The translations under genes were made by a program, and so were the position numbers. The notes beneath the pieces are model-generated. The model worked only from the letters and a program-made list of their open reading frames with translations, had not been told where the DNA came from and ran no database searches. Below are positions 6,887 to 13,995 of a stretch of 18,388 bases of DNA, piece after piece (the stretch's first letter is position 1; each line of letters opens with the position of its first letter). This stretch comes from Campylobacterales bacterium. Lineage in GTDB: Bacteria; Campylobacterota; Campylobacteria; Campylobacterales; Hydrogenimonadaceae. The stretch spans positions 1-18,388 of the forward strand of contig JAMONQ010000029.1 in the NCBI GenBank assembly GCA_027065635.1. Reading direction: 5' to 3'.

Positions 6887-8224
6887 ATGAAAAAAAATTT
6901 TGTCGCAGCGATACTGCTCTTTTTCGCACTTTTTGCCGGGCAGGCTATGGCGTGTGAAAGTCAGTGCGCTTCCACTACGGTCGAAAAGAGCGTAGCCGCT
7001 ACCCATACGGAAGATCACGACAAGAGTATGTGGCAGCTTCTGACATCGTTTTACAAGACTACGGGGATCTACGCTTTTACCAATCCCAAAGATGGAGTGG
7101 TCAACGGTGAAGGCGAAGAGGTGAGCAGATTCCATCAGAGCTGGGGCCGTATTATAATGATCGGTATCACGCTTATCCTTTTCTATCTTGCCATTGCAAA
7201 GGGGTTCGAGCCTCTTTTGCTTATCCCGATAGGTTTCGGTGGACTGCTCGCCAATATTCCGCTTGCCAACATGACGGGTGACCACGGCTTTTTGGGAGTG
7301 ATCTACAATGCCGGTATCGCCAATGAGTTTTTCCCGCTTCTAATCTTCATGGGTGTAGGCGCCATGACCGACTTCGGGCCGATGCTGGCAAATCCGAAGA
7401 CTGCGCTTTTGGGCGGTGCGGCACAGTTCGGTATTTTCGGTACACTGGTAGGCGCCGCGGCACTGAGCCAGTTTACGCCGCTATTCGATTTCACCTTGCA
7501 AGATTGTGCGGCAATATCGATTATCGGAGGAGCCGACGGACCTACATCCATTTTCATCGCATCCAAACTTGCTCCGGACCTTTTGGGAGCGATAGCGGTC
7601 GCGGCATACTCGTATATGGCTCTTGTACCGGTCATTCAGCCTCCTATAATGAAAGCTTTGACAAGCAAGGCGGAGCGAATGATCGTCATGAAGCAGCAGC
7701 GTAAGGTTCACAGACTCGAAAAGCTCTTTTTGCCGCTGATCGTTCTGGGCCTCAGTATTTTGCTTCTTCCCGAATCGACTCCGCTGATCGGAGCTTTTGC
7801 TTTCGGTAACTTCGCGAAAGAGTCCGGCGTAGTCGACAGACTCAGCGATACGATGCAAAACGCACTGATCAATATAGTCACAATCCTTCTGGGACTGGGA
7901 GTCGGATCTAAGCTCGCTGCCGAAAAGTTCCTCGTAGGCGATACTCTCGGCATTCTGATTTTGGGACTCGTCGCGTTTGCCGTCGGAACCGCCGCGGGAG
8001 TTCTCATGGCAAAACTTATGAACAGGTTCTCTTCGGAGCCGATCAACCCGCTAATAGGTGCGGCAGGAGTTTCAGCCGTTCCTATGGCGGCGCGTGTCGT
8101 AAACAGGGTCGGTATGGATGAAAAGCCAGGAAATATCCTGCTTATGCACGCAATGGGACCGAATGTCGCCGGAGTTATCGGTTCGGCGGTAGCCGCCGGT
8201 GTATTGATCTCTATATTCAACTAA
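6887..8224 (+). CDS. oadB: Oxaloacetate decarboxylase beta-like subunit, sodium-translocating
   Basis: The 445-residue membrane protein couples decarboxylation of carboxybiotin to sodium export. Hallmarks are LAIAKGFEPLLLIPIGFGG (about 101-119), the IIGGADGPTSIF core helix with Asp217, equivalent to the essential Asp of characterised OadB proteins, and NPLIGAAGVSAVPM with Ser396 in the second sodium-site region. About nine to ten membrane helices are expected. The family's usual N-terminus aligns near residue 48 (MWQLLTSFYKTTG). Before it lies an extra signal-like segment, MKKNFVAAILLFFALFAGQA, with Cys23 and Cys27 just after a probable AMA cleavage point. A short insertion (about 66-84) follows. 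I chose ATG 6887 over GTG 6881 because AAGGAAG (6875-6881) then sits at proper distance. It follows oadA by ten bases. Confidence 0.93.
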   Translation: MKKNFVAAILLFFALFAGQAMACESQCASTTVEKSVAATHTEDHDKSMWQLLTSFYKTTGIYAFTNPKDGVVNGEGEEVSRFHQSWGRIIMIGITLILFYLAIAKGFEPLLLIPIGFGGLLANIPLANMTGDHGFLGVIYNAGIANEFFPLLIFMGVGAMTDFGPMLANPKTALLGGAAQFGIFGTLVGAAALSQFTPLFDFTLQDCAAISIIGGADGPTSIFIASKLAPDLLGAIAVAAYSYMALVPVIQPPIMKALTSKAERMIVMKQQRKVHRLEKLFLPLIVLGLSILLLPESTPLIGAFAFGNFAKESGVVDRLSDTMQNALINIVTILLGLGVGSKLAAEKFLVGDTLGILILGLVAFAVGTAAGVLMAKLMNRFSSEPINPLIGAAGVSAVPMAARVVNRVGMDEKPGNILLMHAMGPNVAGVIGSAVAAGVLISIFN

Positions 8225-8233
8225 CATAATTCA

Positions 8234-8251
8234 GCTGCCCGTTCGGGCAGC
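8234..8251 (+). other. Strong hairpin after oadB
   Basis: GCTGCCC (8234-8240) pairs perfectly with GGGCAGC (8245-8251) around a GTTC loop. It lies 10 bases after the oadB stop and 23 bases before the next gene. No T-run follows on either strand, so it may be an mRNA-stabilising or processing element, or a factor-assisted terminator, rather than a classical one. Confidence 0.6.
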
Positions 8252-8274
8252 CGCTCTCTAAGGAAGGGGAGATT

Positions 8275-9309
8275 TTGCAAAAGAGTGCCTCGTCCATATC
8301 CGGTACCGTTTTGGTACTGGCCTCTCTTGTCGTCATAATTGCGGGGATGAAGAGTGCGGCTCCTTTGATCGTCCCCTTTATGCTATCCGTTTTTATAGCC
8401 CTTCTGCTTTCCCCTCCTTTGCATTGGCTCATAAAAAAGGGCGTTCCCAAACCGGTCGCTTTTTTGTTGATCATCACTTTCATGCTTGCTCTGTTTATCT
8501 CCCTGACAGGACTGATCAGCACACATATAGCAGACCTTTTCGCAAAGTCTGAAACGTGGCAGCAGGCGATGATAGAGAATCTTCAGAAATGGCTTGTGCA
8601 GCTTGACGAGTGGGGTGTTACCGTAGACAAGGAGGCGGTTTTCGAGTTTCTTCAACCTCAAAAAGTCTTTACGTTTACCCTCTCCATTCTGAAAAACAGC
8701 ACCGCCATACTCTCCAACTCCTTTTTGATTTTCTTTACGGTTCTTTTTATGCTGATAGAGTCGTTTCATATAAAGGATAAGATATCATATATCGAAAGCG
8801 GCGGAACTACCGGTCTTGCCGAACGTATCGACGCTTTTGCCGAGAGGCTGAACCACTACTTTACGTTGAAGGCCTTTACCAGCGCTCTTACAGGTTTATG
8901 GATAGTGGCGGTACTTTACTGGTTCGATATTCCATATCCCGTTTTATGGGGAATTGGCGGTTTTATTCTCAACTTCATTCCGGTGATAGGGTCCATCATA
9001 GCCGCCATACCTCCTGTGCTTATCGCACTGGCCACACACGGTTTTGCCGATGCGCTCTGGGTGGCAGGCTGGTTCCTTGTAATCAATACCACCATCGGCA
9101 ACCTTCTCGAGCCGAAGCTCATGGGCAAAGGGCTGGAGCTGTCGGAGCTCGTTGTTTTTCTCTCTCTGGTCTTTTGGGGGTGGGTTTTCGGCAAAGTAGG
9201 CATGCTGTTGGCCGTTCCGCTTACCATGATAGTGAAGTTCGCTCTTGAAACATCAGAGTCTACGAAGTGGCTGGGGGTACTGCTTTCAGACAGTGCCAAA
9301 AAGAGGTAG
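8275..9309 (+). CDS. AI-2E transporter family (PerM/TqsA-like) permease
   Basis: The 344-residue inner-membrane protein has about eight hydrophobic segments (10-24, 28-46, 60-82, 145-163, 200-216, 223-252, 259-275, 290-321) and a soluble loop at about 85-140, the usual layout of this family. Signature blocks are FIPVIGSIIAAIPP, GNLLEPKLMGKGLELS and LVFWGWVFGKVGMLLAVPLT, close to those of TqsA. Studied members export autoinducer-2 or act as sodium/proton antiporters, so the cargo here is undetermined. The start is TTG 8275, supported by AGGAAGG (8261-8267) and by a first membrane segment that would be lost from ATG 8347. It follows oadB after a hairpin. If it were an Na+/H+ antiporter, that would fit beside a sodium-pumping decarboxylase, but this is inference from neighbourhood only. 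Confidence 0.9.
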   Translation: MQKSASSISGTVLVLASLVVIIAGMKSAAPLIVPFMLSVFIALLLSPPLHWLIKKGVPKPVAFLLIITFMLALFISLTGLISTHIADLFAKSETWQQAMIENLQKWLVQLDEWGVTVDKEAVFEFLQPQKVFTFTLSILKNSTAILSNSFLIFFTVLFMLIESFHIKDKISYIESGGTTGLAERIDAFAERLNHYFTLKAFTSALTGLWIVAVLYWFDIPYPVLWGIGGFILNFIPVIGSIIAAIPPVLIALATHGFADALWVAGWFLVINTTIGNLLEPKLMGKGLELSELVVFLSLVFWGWVFGKVGMLLAVPLTMIVKFALETSESTKWLGVLLSDSAKKR

Positions 9310-9342
9310 AGGGCTTGTTGCTATTTTGGTTTCGTGCGTATA

Positions 9343-10284
9343 TCACTCCTTGCCGAATACCAGACCGACTTTGAATGCCACTCTTCCGGCAGGCTTGAAG
9401 TTGTTCTCCTCTCTTAGTATCGTACCGCCCTCTACCTGATAGTATGCCCAGTGTCGATAGTAGTAGTGGCGCAGTCTCAAGCCTGCATAGTAGTAGCCGA
9501 GTTTGAATACGGATCCGCTGTCGCCGCTGCTGTATATCGATATCGAATAGCACAGTCCGGTTTTCGGACTTATGAACTGCTCAAGCGACACGGTGTTTAT
9601 TATCTCGTTTCTGTCGTTGTCGTTTTCTATGAAGCGGTAGATGTTTCTATAGCTGAAGCGAAGCCGTTCGTTTATCACTTTTATGATGGATGCTTCGGCT
9701 CTGTTATCGAGACGATAGTCTGCGAAATAGCGTAGTTTGTTGCTCAAGAGAAGCTCCCAGCTTTTTGAAAAATAGTACGATTTGCCAAGATATAGAAGCA
9801 GATAGGGATCGGGTGTATATCTCCTGAAGCGAATCCCTGTGCCGTATCTTATACGTGTATATTTTGACTCGTGCCGGCGATACTGTATCCCGAGAAGATA
9901 GTCGTTGTTCCGGAGGGTATCCGCCAATGCACCGCTATTTGGCAAATCCACGGACGATGTATTTTTGAAATCTTCGAGTACCAGGTTCAGTTTTCGCTCG
10001 GTTCTGGGCAGGCGGAGACGGAGCGAAACGTTGAATCGATACCGAAGCGGCCTGTAACTCTCAGCATATGTATCAAACGATGTATCCAGATAACTCTCTT
10101 TTTTTGAAGGTATCTCCTTGTCGCTTCCGGAGAAGAAGATATCTATACTGTTTGAAGTGGTGTAGATCCAGTCGCTGATCTTTTCATGCATATCGTCGAT
10201 TTCGCTTGTATGGCTTCGATTGTCCGAGGCGAAAAGGCCGGCCATACAGAAAAGGCAAAATGAAAAAAAGAGAGTTTTAGGCAT
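9343..10284 (-). CDS. Unassigned exported protein, probable outer-membrane beta-barrel
   Basis: I do not recognise a family. The 313-residue protein starts with a signal peptide (MPKTLFFSFCLFCMAGLFA, likely cut near residue 19-20). A polar, probably periplasmic stretch follows (about 20-75). The remainder is rich in Tyr, Arg and Phe in alternating patterns, for example RFNVSLRLRLPR, RIRYGTGIRFRRY and YYYAGLRLRHYYYRH. This is expected of amphipathic beta-strands, and the protein ends RVAFKVGLVF-GKE, close to the C-terminal aromatic signal of outer-membrane proteins. A barrel of about 10-14 strands is plausible. The ribosome binding site is weak (GGGAAAAG). Two minus-strand TATAAT boxes lie upstream. 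It is transcribed divergently from the chemosensory operon and converges on the permease gene with a 33-base gap lacking a clear terminator. Confidence 0.6.
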   Translation of the reverse strand: MPKTLFFSFCLFCMAGLFASDNRSHTSEIDDMHEKISDWIYTTSNSIDIFFSGSDKEIPSKKESYLDTSFDTYAESYRPLRYRFNVSLRLRLPRTERKLNLVLEDFKNTSSVDLPNSGALADTLRNNDYLLGIQYRRHESKYTRIRYGTGIRFRRYTPDPYLLLYLGKSYYFSKSWELLLSNKLRYFADYRLDNRAEASIIKVINERLRFSYRNIYRFIENDNDRNEIINTVSLEQFISPKTGLCYSISIYSSGDSGSVFKLGYYYAGLRLRHYYYRHWAYYQVEGGTILREENNFKPAGRVAFKVGLVFGKE

Positions 10285-10327
10285 ACTTTTCCCAAACGTC
10301 AGGATTTACAGAATTTTATCGGGGCCG

Positions 10328-10333
10328 ATTATA
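10328..10333 (-). promoter_or_regulatory. -10 box (proximal) for the outer-membrane protein gene
   Basis: ATTATA on the plus strand reads TATAAT on the minus strand, 44 bases before the start codon. Its downstream edge overlaps an inverted repeat, ATCGG-GG-CCGAT (10318-10329), placed where a repressor could block initiation. Confidence 0.4.
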
Positions 10334-10351
10334 GAATCATGAAACAGGACT

Positions 10352-10357
10352 ATTATA
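10352..10357 (-). promoter_or_regulatory. -10 box (distal) for the outer-membrane protein gene
   Basis: This is a second minus-strand TATAAT, 24 bases upstream of the first. TTACTC at the -35 distance (10375-10380) is only a partial match. Confidence 0.3.
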
Positions 10358-10484
10358 CAGAATCTTTTTTAGAGGAGTAAACCGCTCTCTTCTTGCGTAA
10401 CCTTTTGTGAGTACGGATTTGTCGAGTGGGAATAGAGTACTGGATCTGAAATATTTATAGAAAAAAGTTTTCTTTTATAACTGT

Positions 10485-10511
10485 TAACAATTCAATTTAC
10501 TTTACCGATAC
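10485..10511 (+). promoter_or_regulatory. Possible sigma-28 (FliA-type) promoter
   Basis: TAAC, a 15-base spacer and ACCGATAC match 3 of 4 and 6 of 8 positions of the flagellar sigma-28 pattern TAAA-N15-GCCGATAA. A second CCGATAT at 10593-10599 fits the -10 alone. Chemotaxis genes are common sigma-28 targets, but such short matches can be chance. Confidence 0.25.
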
Positions 10512-10563
10512 TTTAATGAATCTCATAAGAGCCGCCAGGCGTTTATGGATCTTGAAAGTCTGG

Positions 10564-10650
10564 GTCGTTATAGGTTTTTAGCAATAAAAAGTCCGATATC
10601 GATCGTTGCCACAGATCTGTATCTTATGTGAGAGGTCCCAGTCGTTATAG
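10564..10650 (+). repeat. Direct repeat GTCGTTATAG, two copies 77 bases apart
   Basis: The ten-base identity at 10564-10573 and 10641-10650 is followed in both cases by T-rich sequence (GTTTTT and TTTTG). Both copies lie between the candidate promoter and the start of the tandem-MCP gene, where regulator binding sites would be expected. Confidence 0.5.
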
Positions 10651-10728
10651 TTTTGAGTCTGTAAACAGCTGCCAAAAGAGTCTCTGTGCAGCGATAGTTT
10701 CAAGTTGAATCGTCAAAGGAGAGAAGTT

Positions 10729-12642
10729 ATGCCTTTCATAAATCAAATGTTTGCGGGAGATGAAGATTACGGAGGAGGAAACGACGGCGAGAGCGAGGTG
10801 AAAAAAGAGGAAAACGACGGTAGCGAAGATACCAAAAAAAGAGATACCAAAAGCGAAATGGCTCTGCTACATACGACTGCATCGGTATTGCACTCCTCTA
10901 CTTCGGATGGACTGGGTGCCATAGAAGAGCTAAAGAGTACAATGGAAAGTATAGCCGCAGCGGCGGAAGAGAGCTCCGGTGCCGCCGAAGAGAGTCTCGG
11001 CGCTACGAACCAGATCAAACAGAACTCTTCGAACATTCTAAAAATGAGTGCGGAAGCGGCAAAAGCGATAGAGAGGCTCGAAAGCTCTATTTTGCAGTCG
11101 GCCAGGAAGGTTGGCGAATCATCCGAAAATATGCTCAAAATCGCCAATTCTGCCGCAGAAGTGTCGAGTGTGGGAGAGCGCCTGTCCAAAGCGGGCGATG
11201 AGATATCACAGACAGTAAATATGATAACCAAGCTTGCCAAACGGACCTCTTTGTTGGCGTTAAATGCCGCGATAGAGGCTACGAGGGCAAAAGAGAAAGG
11301 CAAGAGTTTTTCTGTAATGGCCAAAGAGATCAGGGCGCTTTCATCGAAGTCGAACAGTTACGCTCACGATATAAAGAGTACGGTAAGCAGTATACAAGAG
11401 AGTGTCGAATATGTACAAAATGCTATCGTAAAGACAAAGGAGTCGGTAGAAGCGGCATCTTCCGATGCGGAATCGAACGTAGAGACGATGAAAGATCTAA
11501 CAGGTTCGCTTATCGGAATCGTAAAGGAGGCAAACCGTTCATTGGAAGAGTTCAAGGTTTTGGATGAAGCGATACTGAAGATGCAGCTCTCTTCTGAAAC
11601 TATCGCATCGGCAGCAGAAGAGAGTGCCGGCGCCGTCAGTGAAGTTACGCAGACAATATCCATGCAGACAACAGCTTTTGGAGAGTCGAATTCGGCAGCT
11701 AGCATGCTGGAGTCACTGGCGGAGCGTATCGAAGATGCAGAAGATGATACGGCTCTTGTGAACGAGCTTGCATCGGCCGCCGAGGAGTTGAGCTCCGCAA
11801 TAGAAGAGATCGAAAACTCCATGAGCCAGAGTATGACCGCTCTTGCACAGATCGAAGAGGCAGCCGACATATCCAAGGAGGATGCGAAAAAGAATGTAGA
11901 GGCGTCGTCATCTGCAAGCGAGGTTGTGAAGCATGTCAAGGGCACATTGTCCAAAATCAACGGTGAAATAGAAAAGATTCAAAAAGAGTTCTCCAAAAGC
12001 GTAGAGAGTATCTCCCGTGCAGGTGAGAGTTCAAAAGAGAATCTTTCAAGCGCCGAAGCGATCATGAGAGAAGCGAGGAAGATAAAAAAGAGTATTAAGT
12101 ATCTTAAAAAGACACTCAGAAAGATAGAGTTGACGATAGTGCAGACAGCGGCACTTTCCATTAACGGTTCCGTGGAAGCCATGCGTGTAGGCGAGCTTGG
12201 TGAAGGCTTTTCCGTAGTCAGCAACGATATAAGAACTCTGGCTGAAAACTCCGAACGGAGTCTGGATCAGATCAACGATATAGTAGACAATCTGGAAGAC
12301 GAGACGGAAAGCATTATAGAAGCGATATCCAAAATGGAGCTTATCGGGGTCAAGGAGGCGGATGCGTTTGTCTCTCTTGCGGAGGACATGGCCGATAACG
12401 GTGAAGCTATCTCGCGCAGCGTCAACTCTTTTTCGGAGATTTCGCAGAAGCTCGATGAGATCGAAAATGCACTTGAACAGTCGAAGATTGCGGCCGAGCA
12501 GACATTGACAGCGGCCGAACTTTCGCACCAGAATGCAAGCGAATCGAAAATAGCAGCCGAACATATCAAAAACCTTACGCAAAAAATGGCTGAAAGTGTC
12601 AGCGATCTTATAGAAGTAGCCGCCTCCATAAAGGGTGAGTGA
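10729..12642 (+). CDS. Soluble chemoreceptor-like protein with two tandem MCP signalling domains
   Basis: The 637-residue protein has no signal peptide, membrane helix or HAMP domain. After an acidic, low-complexity N-terminus (1-45) it is almost continuous coiled coil. A first MCP hairpin has its tip at about 168-206 (LLALNAAIEATRAKEKGKSF). A second has its tip at about 468-506 (LSINGSVEAMRVGELGEGF). Asn179 and Asn479 are exactly 300 residues apart. Each arm is about 140 residues, roughly 20 heptads. Positions equivalent to Tsr Glu385, Arg388, Glu391, Phe396 and Val398 are kept in both tips; the hairpin Gly is Lys188 in the first. Methylation-like Glu pairs occur at 80-81, 297-298 and 352-353. 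ATG 10729 is chosen over the in-frame TTG 10705 because AAAGGAGA (10715-10722) precedes it. The stop overlaps the next start as ATGA. CheB and CheR downstream fit methylation control. Confidence 0.9.
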   Translation: MPFINQMFAGDEDYGGGNDGESEVKKEENDGSEDTKKRDTKSEMALLHTTASVLHSSTSDGLGAIEELKSTMESIAAAAEESSGAAEESLGATNQIKQNSSNILKMSAEAAKAIERLESSILQSARKVGESSENMLKIANSAAEVSSVGERLSKAGDEISQTVNMITKLAKRTSLLALNAAIEATRAKEKGKSFSVMAKEIRALSSKSNSYAHDIKSTVSSIQESVEYVQNAIVKTKESVEAASSDAESNVETMKDLTGSLIGIVKEANRSLEEFKVLDEAILKMQLSSETIASAAEESAGAVSEVTQTISMQTTAFGESNSAASMLESLAERIEDAEDDTALVNELASAAEELSSAIEEIENSMSQSMTALAQIEEAADISKEDAKKNVEASSSASEVVKHVKGTLSKINGEIEKIQKEFSKSVESISRAGESSKENLSSAEAIMREARKIKKSIKYLKKTLRKIELTIVQTAALSINGSVEAMRVGELGEGFSVVSNDIRTLAENSERSLDQINDIVDNLEDETESIIEAISKMELIGVKEADAFVSLAEDMADNGEAISRSVNSFSEISQKLDEIENALEQSKIAAEQTLTAAELSHQNASESKIAAEHIKNLTQKMAESVSDLIEVAASIKGE

Positions 12643-13991
12643 TGAGAGCCTCGGTACTGGAGTTCAGGCTCGGAGAGAACGTTTTCTGCTTTGATACTTG
12701 TCGTGTCGCCTATATTTTCGAGCTTGAAGAGTATGAACCTGTCGTCGGACTCCATGAAAGTGTCGTAGGTATCACGAAATACAATGACGATGTAATCTTG
12801 CTGATCGATACGGATCTATTGTACAGAGGAGACAAAACAGACAAAACGGAAAAAAGGGAGCGAAAGAGTGTCGTTGTCGTATTTATGGATGAAGATAAAA
12901 ACAGATACGGCCTGATGGTCGACGAGATACTGGAGATCGAAGAGATAGAGAGCGTACGGCCCACTCTCGATTTGAACTCCGAAGATATGGTCGTAAACCA
13001 TTACAAGGATGAAAAGCAAGAGAGTATTGTAAGCGAGATACTCCCGATACCGCTTTTTAAAAAATATCGCATTCCGTCGATCACTTCAAAAAAAAGTGGA
13101 ACTGCAAAAAGTGCGGATAAAGTGTACGGTACAAAAGGTGAGAGCAGCTATCTGATCTTTGGCATGAGCGACAAGAGGTTCGGTATCGAGGCCGAAAAGG
13201 TACTTGAGGTATTTGCTCTTGAGAAAGATTTTTTGGAGATGGATAGTGACGGAACTTTCTACAAGGGAGCAGTAACCGTAAGAGACGAGGTAATAACCCT
13301 GATATCCCGTCAGCCTTTAAGTAGCTGTTCTGAAGTTATTCTGGTTGAAGAGGGAAAGAGAAAATTCGGGATTGGTGTTGAGAGTGTGGAGGATATCTCA
13401 TTTTTTTCGGTTGAGAAGATAGAGTTTTTCAATAACCGGAAAAATCCGGTTGCCGGTCTGTATAGTCTCGATGAACAGGTAATTGCTATCGTCAATATAG
13501 ATTTTTACGCTTCTACTTTGGCGATTTCGGGAAAACGGGCCAAAGGCGGAGCGCATAGTCCGATGGAGCATATGAAGAGAAAGAGGGATTATCTGATCTT
13601 TCATATCGGATCGCGCAGATTTGCGATAGATATGCGATATGTGCGTCAGGTGGTAGAGGTCTCTTCGCTGACCAAGACCAGAGCCGGCTCTGTCGCTTCG
13701 AGCGAAATGGTCGAGTTTTTGGCGACATGGAGCCATGAAGCGGTTGAGGTTTTGAGACTTGATAGTTTGCTTGGAAAGATAGGAAGTGCAGAAGATAGCG
13801 AGGCGATATTCATAGAGATAGAAGATAGCGTCACGGCTTTCATGGTAGACGATATAGACGATATCGTCTATCTGGATGAGGATGCGGTCGCCGACGCATC
13901 CGGCGAAGCCGGAATAATAGACGGAGCGATCGTATATGGCGAGGATGTAATCGCCCGTGTAAATCCTTTCTATATCGTGAAGTCAGGATAA
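12642..13991 (+). CDS. Triple CheW-domain scaffold protein
   Basis: The 449-residue protein reads as three CheW-like domains in a row: about 4-140, 168-292 and 316-447. Each begins with the typical 'F.(L/I)G...F.(I/F)' strand pair: VLEFRLGENVFCFD, YLIFGMSDKRFGIE and YLIFHIGSRRFAID. Each later has the 'V....(I/V)..I(V/D)' strands, such as DDVILLIDTDLL and DEQVIAIVNIDF. CheW domains couple receptor tips to the CheA kinase by SH3-like contacts. This protein has no histidine kinase, HPt or receiver part. ATG 12642 overlaps the upstream stop and follows AAGGGTGA (12631-12638), which implies coupled translation. Domain three has many acidic residues near its end, and its function may have diverged. 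The context suggests it binds both signalling tips of the tandem receptor. Confidence 0.87.
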   Translation: MRASVLEFRLGENVFCFDTCRVAYIFELEEYEPVVGLHESVVGITKYNDDVILLIDTDLLYRGDKTDKTEKRERKSVVVVFMDEDKNRYGLMVDEILEIEEIESVRPTLDLNSEDMVVNHYKDEKQESIVSEILPIPLFKKYRIPSITSKKSGTAKSADKVYGTKGESSYLIFGMSDKRFGIEAEKVLEVFALEKDFLEMDSDGTFYKGAVTVRDEVITLISRQPLSSCSEVILVEEGKRKFGIGVESVEDISFFSVEKIEFFNNRKNPVAGLYSLDEQVIAIVNIDFYASTLAISGKRAKGGAHSPMEHMKRKRDYLIFHIGSRRFAIDMRYVRQVVEVSSLTKTRAGSVASSEMVEFLATWSHEAVEVLRLDSLLGKIGSAEDSEAIFIEIEDSVTAFMVDDIDDIVYLDEDAVADASGEAGIIDGAIVYGEDVIARVNPFYIVKSG

Positions 13992-13995
13992 GAAG

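Larger units (their letters stand above)
10285..10728. other. Non-coding divergent region before the chemosensory operon
   Basis: These 444 bases hold no credible gene on either strand. The left third contains the two minus-strand -10 boxes of the outer-membrane protein gene and the inverted repeat ATCGG-GG-CCGAT. The middle is A/T-rich, with a GTTAAC palindrome and ACCGATAC. The right third contains two copies of GTCGTTATAG (10564-10573 and 10641-10650), flanked by complementary CTGGG (10560-10564) and CCCAG (10637-10641), then the AAAGGAGA ribosome binding site of the tandem-MCP gene. The size suggests a long regulated leader or a small RNA; neither can be shown from sequence. Confidence 0.6.

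Noticed and set aside
10705..10728. TTG 10705 as start of the tandem-MCP gene
   Set aside because: It would place the excellent AAAGGAGA ribosome binding site inside the coding region; ATG 10729 fits that site.
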